Below, one piece after another: positions 1 through 8,974 of a DNA stretch of 64,000 nt. Source of the stretch: Streptohalobacillus salinus (GTDB taxonomy: Bacteria > Bacillota > Bacilli > Bacillales > Amphibacillaceae). The notes below the pieces were generated by a model that did not search any database, was not told the DNA's origin, and was given only the letters and a program-made list of their open reading frames with translations. Location of the stretch: the NCBI RefSeq assembly GCF_003201605.1, contig NZ_QJJR01000002.1:93804-157803 (forward strand), read 5' to 3'. The translations under genes and the position numbers were made by a program. Positions within the stretch are counted from its first letter, which is position 1. The number at the start of each line of letters is the position of its first letter.

Positions 1-280
<280 letters not shown>

Positions 281-334
281 GCGTTTAACTTAACTAAATC
301 AGGACAACTTACCTTTTTAGTCAACTTGCTTCTT

Positions 335-871
335 TTATTTTTGAAACTTAATTGTAAGTTCGACTTCGGTTTTGCCACGATTAAGCGCTTTGGCAATCGT
401 CGCCACCGATTCGCCACGCTGATAACGTTCCAATACTTCAGCTTGAAAGGACTTTTTAAATGTAGGACGTTCATTCATATCAACGGAATCACTCAATGGT
501 TGATAATTTGATTCTGCTTCGGTATTATTTCCAACTTCTTTTTCAGACCCTTCACTTTTTCTCAGCTTTATCTTTTCTGGAACTGAAACAGGTGTCGTAT
601 CTGTTGCTATCGTCCTTACTGAGTCGGTCTCAACGTTCGCTTTTTTATTAGGCTGATTTATTCCTTTTCCCTTCAATTGTTCAATGAGTCGGTCATTTTC
701 TTCCCGCATCTCAACTAAATACACAGCCAATAATTCCTCTATCTCTTTCTTTTCTTTCACCACTTCTGCTTGCTCCACTTGTAAGCGATCAATCAAACCA
801 CGATAATGTCGTAATATAATAAAGGTGAGTACATGTACAATGAAACTAAACAGTATTAAAAGATATTCCAT
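335..871 (-). CDS. swrB: SwrB-like swarming motility protein, membrane-anchored
   Basis: 178 residues from ATG 871, which has GAGAGGG 6 bases upstream; two further ATGs at 877 and 886 sit on or before that site and are less likely. An N-terminal hydrophobic helix (about residues 2-20, YLLILFSFIVHVLTFIIL) is followed by a charged coiled coil, a low-complexity linker and a C-terminal helical segment (QRGESVATIAKALNRGKTEV) resembling a small helix-turn-helix. This layout and the position between sigD and rpsB match SwrB (YlxL), which in B. subtilis promotes basal body maturation, FliG/FliF function and full SigD activity. Identity rests on synteny plus architecture. Confidence 0.75.
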   Translation of the reverse strand: MEYLLILFSFIVHVLTFIILRHYRGLIDRLQVEQAEVVKEKKEIEELLAVYLVEMREENDRLIEQLKGKGINQPNKKANVETDSVRTIATDTTPVSVPEKIKLRKSEGSEKEVGNNTEAESNYQPLSDSVDMNERPTFKKSFQAEVLERYQRGESVATIAKALNRGKTEVELTIKFQK

Positions 872-882
872 ATCCATCCCTC

Positions 883-1185
883 TCATCCATTAATATCAAC
901 ACGATGACCTAAATAAGGATGATATTGTTTGATTTGTTTCTTTTTTTCTTGTTGCTCTTTGTCGCCTTGATGCTCATGCTGATTATCTTTATGCTCTTTA
1001 TCTTTGAGCAAGCGGTCTTTTTCTAAATCATTAACAGAATGTTCCAACACTGCATTTTCAGCCTTCGCTTCTTTACTAATCATATTTTGCATAAATTGTC
1101 CGCGTTGTTGCATTTGTTCCTGGATTTTCCCCGCATCTTGTGTTCGCGGTAAGGCAACTTGCATTTCAACAGCTTTCCAACTCAT
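883..1185 (-). CDS. Unknown small charged protein in the fla/che operon
   Basis: 100 residues with a strong AAGGAG site 10 bases upstream of ATG 1185. I do not recognise a named family. The N-terminal half is Gln/Met-rich and probably helical (about residues 15-45). The centre (about 50-85) is almost entirely Asp, Glu, Lys, His and Gln and should be disordered or coiled coil. The protein ends with HPYLGHRVDING, which looks like a short conserved tail. No signal peptide or membrane segment. It lies 14 bases from the DUF342 gene and abuts swrB (TAA of this gene overlaps the swrB leader), so it is translated from the flagellar transcript. B. subtilis has no gene here. A flagellar or motility accessory role is only inferred from position. 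Confidence 0.75.
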   Translation of the reverse strand: MSWKAVEMQVALPRTQDAGKIQEQMQQRGQFMQNMISKEAKAENAVLEHSVNDLEKDRLLKDKEHKDNQHEHQGDKEQQEKKKQIKQYHPYLGHRVDING

Positions 1186-1199
1186 ATATAATCAGCTCC

Positions 1200-2570
1200 T
1201 TAAAGCGGTGTGATTTTTATTTCTCCGTCTTGAATATATACTTGTGTGAATTTATACTCTTTGTTTGTGGTTTGTTGATATTTACCGAAACATAAGTCGA
1301 CATTTGGATATATGGTTCCTTTGGCAATTAATCGCGCACGGTTTTCATCGCCTAATTGAACATGAAGGCCCTCAATTTGTTCATTAATTTTTTCGAGTTT
1401 TCCTTCTGTTACCTGCATCGTGTTTTTTTGTTTTAGTAAAAATACCCGTTCTTTAGAAGATAAACCACCACCTACCTTAGCTTTCATTTCAAGCGCTTGA
1501 CCTAATTTGCTAAGTTTAGTAATTTCTGCTTCTAAAGACTCCCTTGCTTGAATAAGTTTCCCCTCAAGTTGGTAAGCTTTACTGTCAATCCCAATTGCTA
1601 CTTCTGTTCTCGTATCCATCTTATTACCGATATCCTTCGCTTCAATAGTAATTCCACCTGAACAGACACCACCAATAATGTTTCCCGATAAACAATACAC
1701 ATGTTCTTTCGCCGTGCACTCACTGTGCATGATTGAATTCTTCACATGAATGCTGCCACCTGCTTCTAATTTTGCTTGGTTAACATAACCAATGGTAATA
1801 TCGCCGGCAGCTTCTATCGAGCCTTTCTTTAAACCAGCAATGCCTTCTGATATAACGACAGAACCGCCAGCTTGAATGTGCCCTGCTTCTACAAGTCCAT
1901 ATATCTGCACATCACCATCAGCTATGACCTGATACCCGGCAGGAACATTCCCACGAATGATTACAGATCCAGAAAAATGAACATTCCCTGTCTTCATTGA
2001 TAGATCTTCACTCAATTCATATGTATCATAGACATTAATTTTACTACCACCCACACTTAGCTTCCCAATAGCTTCACTATAAAAAGATTGATCCTCTTCA
2101 TCATAGTGAACGTTTTTTCCTGCCTTATATCGTACTGCTTTTCCCTTTTTAGCAGGTAGAGGTTTCCCAGTTACCGTATGACCCTCTTCTCCTTCAACCG
2201 GATCAATAATCACAGCAATCTTTTCACCTTCGGCAACCGATGGAATCTTTTTAACATCTCTAAAGCTACGGCGTTCTTCAACTGAAAAATAATCATCCTG
2301 ATCACTGACAAAATCAATCTTTCCATCAATTCCGTTAACTGCTTCTTTCCCTAAAGCAATAGTCATTGGGAAGTTCAACGGTTCATAACTTGAAATGACT
2401 TTTTGAACCGCCTCCTCGTCGATGCCAAAGTTAACTTTTTCGTTTTTTAAAAATGTCAATAATTGCTCTTTTGTTATAGCGTCTGCATCGTATTCATCTC
2501 TCAATTGTAACGATGCTCGCATTAAATCCTCAGCGATTAATAACTCAAATATTTCTCCTAAGTCTGGCAT
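1200..2570 (-). CDS. DUF342 (FapA-like) polymer-forming cytosolic protein
   Basis: 456 residues. The N-terminal quarter contains a variable domain; the centre (about 165-330) has repeated short beta-strand units rich in Gly and Val, such as GDVQIYGLVEAGHIQAGGSV and GDITIGYVNQAKLEAGGSIHV, the beta-solenoid pattern of DUF342/FapA proteins. A Lys/Glu-rich coiled coil follows (about 335-405) and then a short beta C-terminus. No signal peptide. The start at 2570 has GGAG 8 bases upstream. It lies between sigD and swrB in the fla/che operon, where I recall no such gene in B. subtilis. Family members are often near motility or signalling genes but their biochemical role is unsettled. A scaffold or regulatory role in motility is inference. 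Confidence 0.8.
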   Translation of the reverse strand: MPDLGEIFELLIAEDLMRASLQLRDEYDADAITKEQLLTFLKNEKVNFGIDEEAVQKVISSYEPLNFPMTIALGKEAVNGIDGKIDFVSDQDDYFSVEERRSFRDVKKIPSVAEGEKIAVIIDPVEGEEGHTVTGKPLPAKKGKAVRYKAGKNVHYDEEDQSFYSEAIGKLSVGGSKINVYDTYELSEDLSMKTGNVHFSGSVIIRGNVPAGYQVIADGDVQIYGLVEAGHIQAGGSVVISEGIAGLKKGSIEAAGDITIGYVNQAKLEAGGSIHVKNSIMHSECTAKEHVYCLSGNIIGGVCSGGITIEAKDIGNKMDTRTEVAIGIDSKAYQLEGKLIQARESLEAEITKLSKLGQALEMKAKVGGGLSSKERVFLLKQKNTMQVTEGKLEKINEQIEGLHVQLGDENRARLIAKGTIYPNVDLCFGKYQQTTNKEYKFTQVYIQDGEIKITPL

Positions 2571-2604
2571 AAGATCGGCTCCTTCATTCCTTTACATCAC
2601 GTAT

Positions 2605-3366
2605 TTAGGACTCAATATAACCACGTAATTTAAACACAGCTTGTTTATGAATTTGTGAAATGCGCGAGGTCGTAAGTGTAAGCACTTGACCAATTTCAGT
2701 AAAGGTTAATTCATCATGGTAGAATAAACTAACAACCAATTGCTCATTTTTATTTAACTGCTTTATAGCATTCGCCAAATCTTGATAATTTTCCTGCTTC
2801 AAAATCGAATCTTCGGGGGTTAATTGCTGATTATCAATTACCGAATGACCGATCCCTTCTTTAAAATCTTCATTTTGATCTTTTGCTTTTTCTTCAATCG
2901 AGAGCAAGTTAGAAAAGAGCTGATCTTTGACACTATCTTCAACGTCACTAACGGCAACATCTAAGTACTCAGCAATTTCCTTGACCGTTGGTTCCCGTTG
3001 TAACGTTTGCAATAAATGTTGTGCCGCCGTTTCAATTTTTTTGGTCCGATCACGTGATGATCGCGGCAACCAATCTTCTTTTCTTAGCCCATCAATAATT
3101 GCCCCCCTAATTCTAAAGGAAGCATATGTATCAAATTTTAAATCCCGTGCGGGTTCAAACTTTTTAATTGCATCATATAAACCTAAAAGCGCCAGGCTTT
3201 TAATATCATCACGTTGGACGCTTTTCGGTAAATGGACACTGACACGCTGAGTATGGTAGTCAACTAAATACATATAAAAAGAAACGAGCCGATTGGCTAC
3301 GTCTGTTTCATGCGTCGTAATCCAATCCTGCCACAATTGTTCTACGTCGATGTTTTCTGTATCCAT
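2605..3366 (-). CDS. sigD: Flagellar/motility RNA polymerase sigma factor SigD (FliA)
   Basis: 253 residues, the usual length. It belongs to the sigma-70 group 3 flagellar sigma factors that direct transcription of late motility genes such as flagellin and autolysins. Region 2 is seen at about residues 50-110 (DDIKSLALLGLYDAIKKFEP, FDTYASFRIRGAIIDGLRKED). Region 3 follows, and region 4 helix-turn-helix is at about 210-250 (LTFTEIGQVLTLTTSRISQI). It comes directly after cheD, near the 3' end of the fla/che operon. That distal position is known in B. subtilis to make SigD levels sensitive to operon transcription and SwrB. The anti-sigma factor FlgM is not in this window. Confidence 0.97.
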   Translation of the reverse strand: MDTENIDVEQLWQDWITTHETDVANRLVSFYMYLVDYHTQRVSVHLPKSVQRDDIKSLALLGLYDAIKKFEPARDLKFDTYASFRIRGAIIDGLRKEDWLPRSSRDRTKKIETAAQHLLQTLQREPTVKEIAEYLDVAVSDVEDSVKDQLFSNLLSIEEKAKDQNEDFKEGIGHSVIDNQQLTPEDSILKQENYQDLANAIKQLNKNEQLVVSLFYHDELTFTEIGQVLTLTTSRISQIHKQAVFKLRGYIES

Positions 3367-3389
3367 CCCAATCGCCTCGCTTTCTCACA

Positions 3390-3890
3390 TTATATCTCTT
3401 TCGTTCCTTTGTTAACCGTACGAACACTGAGCATCGAATTTTCTGTTGAAAATTCAATTGTTCGTCCACTACTTCCATGGATATCTTCGCTTAGAATAGG
3501 AATACGTACTTCAGCTAAGAATGCTTTAACTGCTTCGACATTTCTAGCACCTACACGCAACATATCATTTGAAGAGCTGAAAGCGAACATTTGTGCGCCT
3601 CCAGCGATTTTTGCTTTCAAAGCAAATCTTCGAGCACCTTGTTTAATGAGTGTATCCACCAGAATGGGTAAAGATGTGTCAGCGTATTTATGCATATTTA
3701 AATTTTCTTGCTTAGCTGACTTTGAATCAGGTAACATGACGTGCGCCATTCCTGCAACTTTAATATTAGGGTCATAAATCACGACGCCAACACAAGACCC
3801 CAATCCTGATGTCCGTAAATGGTCAGCGTCCCTCGCAAACTGTAAGTCTGCGATGCCCACTTTTATAATATTGTAAGTCTCTGTTGTCAT
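3390..3890 (-). CDS. cheD: Chemoreceptor glutamine deamidase CheD
   Basis: 166 residues. CheD deamidates specific glutamines in methyl-accepting chemotaxis proteins and binds CheC, raising its CheY-P phosphatase activity. The papain-like catalytic triad is visible as Thr27, Cys33 (TSGLGSCVGVVIYD) and His50 (AGMAHVMLP). The ATG at 3890 overlaps the cheC stop (ATGA), indicating coupled translation of the two partners that form a complex. Length and order (cheC-cheD-sigD) match B. subtilis. Confidence 0.97.
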   Translation of the reverse strand: MTTETYNIIKVGIADLQFARDADHLRTSGLGSCVGVVIYDPNIKVAGMAHVMLPDSKSAKQENLNMHKYADTSLPILVDTLIKQGARRFALKAKIAGGAQMFAFSSSNDMLRVGARNVEAVKAFLAEVRIPILSEDIHGSSGRTIEFSTENSMLSVRTVNKGTKEI

Positions 3891-4522
3891 TGGTCACTAA
3901 CACCCAGCTTACTAAATATTTTATCGAAGGAGTCTGGATCAGGCAATAAGAAAAAGTGCCCCTTTATCGGATCAGTATCATCACGGTGATCATCAATCAT
4001 CGTATCAATTACAATTGCAGAGTCACTAACCTGTGATAATTCTAGTAATCCTTCAGCAAGAATTGCTCCAGCCATGTCAACCGTAAGGATAGGGATTGAG
4101 GGCTGCATAAGGATATTGATAAAATCTGAGAGTGCTGATAAATAAGATCCAGCAAGAATATTACCGATTTCTTGTAAAGCAGACAGCCCCATTTCATTGT
4201 TATCCTCATCTGTTACTGAAAAATCTTCAATTCCCGTCAACTGGCGAACAAAAGCATTCGCTTCCCTTGGTGAGAGAATGAAAAACATATTACCTGGTGC
4301 TTCACCTTCGATTCTAAAAAACACTGCAGTAATCAATTCTTCAGGACCACCGACAAGCTCCATCATCTCATCATAATTGACAACCCGTACCGAAGGTACG
4401 TACATATCTATTTTTTGGTTTAACATTTTAGAGAGAGCTGTCGCTGCATTTCCAGATCCAATGTTACCCACTTCTTTTAAAGTATCTAATTGAAATTGTG
4501 TTAATGATTCGAAATATGCCAA
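3887..4522 (-). CDS. cheC: CheY-P phosphatase CheC (TTG start)
   Basis: 211 residues from TTG 4522, which has AGGTGG 6 bases upstream; the open frame runs further but the longer start would overlap cheW and add a sequence unlike the family. CheC dephosphorylates CheY-P and acts in adaptation with CheD. Two copies of the active-site signature are present, LKEVGNIGSGN near residue 16 and LQEIGNILAGS near residue 115, each with the catalytic Glu; the second copy has Ser in place of the usual Asn (LAGS). Near-family length (about 209 in B. subtilis). Chain order cheW-cheC-cheD is the standard one. Confidence 0.95.
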   Translation of the reverse strand: MAYFESLTQFQLDTLKEVGNIGSGNAATALSKMLNQKIDMYVPSVRVVNYDEMMELVGGPEELITAVFFRIEGEAPGNMFFILSPREANAFVRQLTGIEDFSVTDEDNNEMGLSALQEIGNILAGSYLSALSDFINILMQPSIPILTVDMAGAILAEGLLELSQVSDSAIVIDTMIDDHRDDTDPIKGHFFLLPDPDSFDKIFSKLGVSDQ

Positions 4523-4532
4523 ATCATTCCAC

Positions 4533-4997
4533 CTACCTTGTTGTTTCTTTTGCTTTTTGTTTAAATAGATCCGTCGAAAGAATCTCGTCAATATCCAATA
4601 GAATAAGTAATCGTTCTTTATACTTACATACACCTTCAATGTAATCAATTTTCACTGACCCTACCGTCTCAGGTGCTGGTTCAATTGATTCTGTCGGAAT
4701 ATCTATGACATCATAAGCAGCATCGACAATTAAACCTACATCCATATCATTATGTTGAATAATAATGGTACGCGTTGCATCTGTATACTCTTTGACTTCA
4801 AAAGAGAACCGTTCTCTCAAATCAATGATTGGTGTGACAACACCTCGCAGGTTTAAAACACCCTTCACAAATACCGGTGCACCCGGGATACGAGTAATCG
4901 GCATCATTCGTTCAATTGCACCGACTAAGTCTACCGGCAATGCATATTCTTCATCATTTAGTTCAAAGACAATCGATTTTAAAAATTCGTTAGCCAT
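4533..4997 (-). CDS. cheW: Chemotaxis coupling protein CheW
   Basis: 154 residues, a single CheW (SH3-like tandem barrel) domain from about residue 8 to 140. Features include the start EFLKSIVFELNDEEYALPV and the core ITRIPGAPVFVKGVLNLRG followed by VTPIIDLRERF, the receptor and CheA contact region. It bridges methyl-accepting chemotaxis proteins to the CheA kinase at the membrane. It lies 13 bases downstream of cheA. No response regulator domain, so this is CheW and not CheV. Confidence 0.97.
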   Translation of the reverse strand: MANEFLKSIVFELNDEEYALPVDLVGAIERMMPITRIPGAPVFVKGVLNLRGVVTPIIDLRERFSFEVKEYTDATRTIIIQHNDMDVGLIVDAAYDVIDIPTESIEPAPETVGSVKIDYIEGVCKYKERLLILLDIDEILSTDLFKQKAKETTR

Positions 4998-5010
4998 GTT
5001 TTCTCTCCCC

Positions 5011-7023
5011 CTACTTAACTAGTGCATTTGTATCAACAATTAATGCGACTTGACCATCACCTAAGATGGTAGCACCAGAAATTGCAAATATATCGGTCAA
5101 ATAATTTCCTAATGATTTCAAGACCACTTCTTGTTGACCTATAAAGCTATCCACAATTAAACCTGCCATCTTTTCACCTTGTCTGATGATGACCACAGAT
5201 AAGAAATCATCTTCATCAACTTCACCAGGTACATCAAAGACCTCAGTAAGTGACACGAGCGGTACCACTTTCCCTCTGAAATCAATCACTTGACGGTTGT
5301 GTGCACGCATAATATCTTTTTTGTTTACAATCGCTGTTTCTATGATTGAAGACAACGGTACGGCAAATTTCTCATTTTTCACTTCAGTCAACATGACTGA
5401 AATAATCGATAAGGTAAGTGGTAACTGAATAAGGAACGTTGATCCTTCATTATAAGTTGAATCAATCGTAATCGAACCACCTAAAGACTCAATGGTGTTA
5501 CGAACGACGTCAAGACCAACACCACGACCAGAAATATCTGAGATTGTATCTGCTGTAGAGAAGCCAGATTCCATGATCAATTGATACACTTCTTGATCAC
5601 TATAAGCTTTAGATTCCTCTAAAGTTAAGACGCCATTGCTGATTGCTTTTTTCAAGACTTTTTCACGATCAATTCCAGCACCATCGTCTTTAATTTCAAT
5701 AAATACGTGGTTACCTGAATGATAAGCATTAAGTTTTAAAATTCCTTGTTCAGGCTTACCTTTTTCTTTACGTACTGCTGGTGTTTCCACCCCATGATCC
5801 AATGCATTTCTAATCAAGTGAACGAGAGGATCACCGATTTCATCAATAACTGTACGATCAAGCTCCGTATCGGCGCCGAAGATTTGTAAATCTACATCTT
5901 TCTTCAAATCTTTCGTTAGTTGTCGCACCATGCGTGGGAAACGATTAAAGACTTGATCAATAGGTACCATGCGCATGTTTAAAATTATATTTTGCAAGTC
6001 ACCAGAAATCCGAGACATATGCTCAACCGTTTCTTGTAATTCGTTATTTTTCAAACTTTGTGAGATTTGCTCTAAGCGCCCTCGATCAATAACAAGCTCC
6101 TCGAAGAGATTCATTAATGCGTCCAAACGATCGATATTTACCCGAATCGTTTTCGTGCTAATTTGAGATTTCTTCGCTTCTTGTTCTTCAGGTTTTTTCG
6201 TCTCAGTTTGCTTAATTTCTGCATCCGCATCAACCGTATCATCTGATTCGTAAGTATCGATTTTTAAGTCATTGACAATGACATCTTCAACTTCAGAAAC
6301 CTTCATCACTTTTTGTTTTACTTCATCTGCTTCATCTTTTGTTACAAGAATAATGGTAAAATCAAACTCGAAGTTTTCATCTTCCAATTCCGTCACTGTC
6401 GGCGTAGATTTAATCACTTCGCCAATCTTTTCAAAGATCTCAAAAACCATATATACTCGTGCTGCTTTTAATAGACAAGTTTTTTGAAGCTGGACAGTAA
6501 CTTCATAATTATGAAACCCTTTTTCGTGTGATTGCTGCAGAACGGTTAATTCAAATTGATCTAGTTCTGTTTCTGTCGATGTACTAGCAGCCGACTTTTC
6601 TTCTGCTACTGGTGCAGAAGTGTTTACAGGTGCTTCGCCTTTTTCCATTGACTCAAGTTGAGAAACAAGTGTTTTAACATCTTTTTTACCTTCTCCACCA
6701 TCAATAATATCAAGTACCATTGCTTCCAGTGCATCAACGGCTTCAAAAATAACATCGACCATGGGTGAAGTCAATTTAACTTTTTCATTACGAATAGCAT
6801 CTAAGACATTTTCCATTTTATGTGTTAAGTCAGCCAGATCTTGGTAGCCCATTGTCGCCGACATACCTTTAAGCGTATGCGCAGATCTAAAAATTTCATT
6901 AACAATCGCTATGTTGGCAGGATCTTTTTCAAGCTCCAACAAATGGTCATTTAAAGCTTGAATATGTTCTTTACTTTCTTCAATAAAAACGTCTAAGTAT
7001 TCATTCATTTCCACTTTATTCAC
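5011..7023 (-). CDS. cheA: Chemotaxis sensor histidine kinase CheA
   Basis: 670 residues, normal length. Domains in order: P1 phosphotransfer (His49 in SAHTLKGMSATMGY, about 1-105), linker and P2 docking (about 155-255), P3 dimerisation with VNIDRLDALMNLFEELVIDR (about 300-360), P4 ATPase with N box (HLIRNALDHGVE), G1 (IKDDGAGID) and G2 (GRGVGLDVV), and a C-terminal CheW-like P5 (about 530-670). It autophosphorylates in response to receptors and passes phosphate to CheY and CheB. Its start overlaps the end of cheB by 8 bases, so the two are translationally coupled. Confidence 0.98.
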   Translation of the reverse strand: MNKVEMNEYLDVFIEESKEHIQALNDHLLELEKDPANIAIVNEIFRSAHTLKGMSATMGYQDLADLTHKMENVLDAIRNEKVKLTSPMVDVIFEAVDALEAMVLDIIDGGEGKKDVKTLVSQLESMEKGEAPVNTSAPVAEEKSAASTSTETELDQFELTVLQQSHEKGFHNYEVTVQLQKTCLLKAARVYMVFEIFEKIGEVIKSTPTVTELEDENFEFDFTIILVTKDEADEVKQKVMKVSEVEDVIVNDLKIDTYESDDTVDADAEIKQTETKKPEEQEAKKSQISTKTIRVNIDRLDALMNLFEELVIDRGRLEQISQSLKNNELQETVEHMSRISGDLQNIILNMRMVPIDQVFNRFPRMVRQLTKDLKKDVDLQIFGADTELDRTVIDEIGDPLVHLIRNALDHGVETPAVRKEKGKPEQGILKLNAYHSGNHVFIEIKDDGAGIDREKVLKKAISNGVLTLEESKAYSDQEVYQLIMESGFSTADTISDISGRGVGLDVVRNTIESLGGSITIDSTYNEGSTFLIQLPLTLSIISVMLTEVKNEKFAVPLSSIIETAIVNKKDIMRAHNRQVIDFRGKVVPLVSLTEVFDVPGEVDEDDFLSVVIIRQGEKMAGLIVDSFIGQQEVVLKSLGNYLTDIFAISGATILGDGQVALIVDTNALVK

Positions 7024-8101
7024 CTCGTGCTTTCAATTGGTTAACAATCTCAGTAGCAATATTCGGAAGTTCAACGACAGCATCAACAAGCTTTGTTTTT
7101 TCTGCAGCTTGCGGCATACCGTAAACAACACATGTTTCTTTCGCTTCAGAAATAACGATTGTGTTTGCTTTTTTCTTTTTCATTTCAATAATTCCATTTG
7201 AACCATCTGCACCCATCCCGGTCATTATAACCCCAATCAGTTGTTTTGATTTCAGTTCAGCAAGGGATTCAAATAACACATCCACTGCTGGTTGATGCCC
7301 ATTCCGATTATCTTCTTTATTAATGTTTACACGTGGGCCTTTATACGTATCAACAATTCGGAACTGAAATCCACCTGGTGCAATATAAGCTGTGCCATTT
7401 ACTAAATATTCTCCATCTTCAGCTTCTTTCACTGAAATCTCAGATAACTGATCTAAACGATTAGCTAAAGATTTAGTAAACCCAGCTGGCATGTGCTGAA
7501 CAATGACTACGGGTGCGGGAAGATTTTTCGGTAAATGGGTCACTACTTGTTGCAATGCACGCGGTCCCCCTGTTGATGTGCCTATTCCTATTAATACATT
7601 TGATGATTGCGTCGATACGTGTGGGTATTCTTTATTTATAATAGGTTTTGGAATACGAACGACAGGGTTCTTAACAATTGGTTTTTTAATTTGATCCATC
7701 TTTACGACTGAAGCTTCTAAGACCTTACTTATTATTTCGTCTTCTTTCTCATGAATGTTTAGCGAAATGGACCCAGAAGGTTTTGGAATAAAGTTAACAG
7801 CACCTAATTCCATTGATTCTAAAGTCTTATCTGCCCCTTCTTTAGTTAAACTCGAAAGCATAATGACTGGTCTTGGAAAGTCCTTCATAATGTGCTTAAG
7901 TGCCGTAATCCCATCCATCACAGGCATTTCGATATCTAAGGTTACAACATCAGGATTAAACTCTCGGATTTTGTCTAGAGCATCTTGACCATGTCTTGCT
8001 GTAGCGATTACATTGATTTTGATGTGGTTTTCCAAGATGTTTGAAATCATTTTTCTCATAAATGCTGAATCATCAACTACAAGAACTTTTATATCGTTCA
8101 T
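7016..8101 (-). CDS. cheB: Protein-glutamate methylesterase/response regulator CheB
   Basis: 361 residues. The receiver domain (1-120) has Asp10/Asp11 and the phosphoacceptor Asp56 (VTLDIEMPVMDG). The C-terminal methylesterase domain carries the Ser (GIGTSTGGPRAL), His (VQHMPAGFT) and Asp (GMGADGSNG) of the catalytic triad. It removes methyl groups and deamidates glutamines on chemoreceptors. ATG 8101 is preferred because AGAAAGG is 9 bases away; ATG 8107, which abuts the flhG stop, would add two residues. It sits between flhG and cheA as in B. subtilis. No cheR is in this window. Confidence 0.97.
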   Translation of the reverse strand: MNDIKVLVVDDSAFMRKMISNILENHIKINVIATARHGQDALDKIREFNPDVVTLDIEMPVMDGITALKHIMKDFPRPVIMLSSLTKEGADKTLESMELGAVNFIPKPSGSISLNIHEKEDEIISKVLEASVVKMDQIKKPIVKNPVVRIPKPIINKEYPHVSTQSSNVLIGIGTSTGGPRALQQVVTHLPKNLPAPVVIVQHMPAGFTKSLANRLDQLSEISVKEAEDGEYLVNGTAYIAPGGFQFRIVDTYKGPRVNINKEDNRNGHQPAVDVLFESLAELKSKQLIGVIMTGMGADGSNGIIEMKKKKANTIVISEAKETCVVYGMPQAAEKTKLVDAVVELPNIATEIVNQLKARGE

Positions 8102-8107
8102 GGTCAT

Positions 8108-8974
8108 CTACCTTTCTTTAATAAACGACTTAAGTTTAGAAATAAATGTCTGTCCCTTTTGTTTATTTAAATTGATATCACCAGCTAAATACTGATCCAC
8201 AATTGATTTTAACTGTTTTGAGACATCCGCATAAGGGTTTAGTTCAATAAATGGTGTTTGTCTAATGACAGCCCTTGATACTAGTTTATCATAAGTTAAA
8301 ATGCCTAGGGGAATGATTTTTTTATTTAAAAACTGATTGACTACTTTCTCAATGCGTTGCATCGCTTTCTTGCCTTCTTTTATTGTCTCAGCGCGATTCA
8401 TCATCACAAAAAAAGGAAGTGAAGGATTTCTTAAGTGAACATGTTTTATCATTGCATAGGCATCCATCATCGCCGTTGGTTCTGGTGTGGTAACCACGAA
8501 ACACTCATCAGCTGCTAATATATAAAACAAACTATCTTTTGTTGCCCCTGCACCCATGTCAAAAAAGATATAATCATAGTCGCGCATTAAACTCTCAAAT
8601 TGATCCAAAAAATATGAAAACTTTGCTTCATCCATATGAAAAATTTGGCTTAGGCCCGATCCAGCTGCGATATACGCTAAGCCTTGCTCTGTTCGTTCAA
8701 TAATTTGATCAATTTCTAGTTGTTGCTCATACATATCAACAATTGAATGTTGCGCTTGTAATCCTAACATAATATCAATGTTACCCATGCCTATATCTAG
8801 ATCTACGACAAGAACCGATTTTTCTTGTTTAATTAATGACAAGGCAAAGTTCAAGGTAATATTCGACTTTCCTACGCCGCCTTTGCCACTAATTACAGCA
8901 ATCGTTTTTGCTTTATCTAATTCTTCACCGTTCATGCGTTGCCTAAGCGCATTAGCTTGGTCAAGATTCATCAT
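8108..8974 (-). CDS. flhG: Flagellar number regulator FlhG (MinD-like ATPase, YlxH)
   Basis: 288 residues from ATG 8974 with GGGG 7 bases upstream; the frame is open further but would lie deep inside flhF. ParA/MinD-type ATPase: deviant Walker A SGKGGVGKSN at about residue 30, switch motifs VDLDIGMGNIDIMLG and FFDMGAGA. FlhG works with the FlhF GTPase to set flagellar number and position and to bring FliM/FliY to the basal body. The start overlaps the flhF stop by 14 bases. The N-terminus (LDQANALRQRM) resembles the DQAxxLR helix known to activate FlhF. Confidence 0.95.
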   Translation of the reverse strand: MMNLDQANALRQRMNGEELDKAKTIAVISGKGGVGKSNITLNFALSLIKQEKSVLVVDLDIGMGNIDIMLGLQAQHSIVDMYEQQLEIDQIIERTEQGLAYIAAGSGLSQIFHMDEAKFSYFLDQFESLMRDYDYIFFDMGAGATKDSLFYILAADECFVVTTPEPTAMMDAYAMIKHVHLRNPSLPFFVMMNRAETIKEGKKAMQRIEKVVNQFLNKKIIPLGILTYDKLVSRAVIRQTPFIELNPYADVSKQLKSIVDQYLAGDINLNKQKGQTFISKLKSFIKER

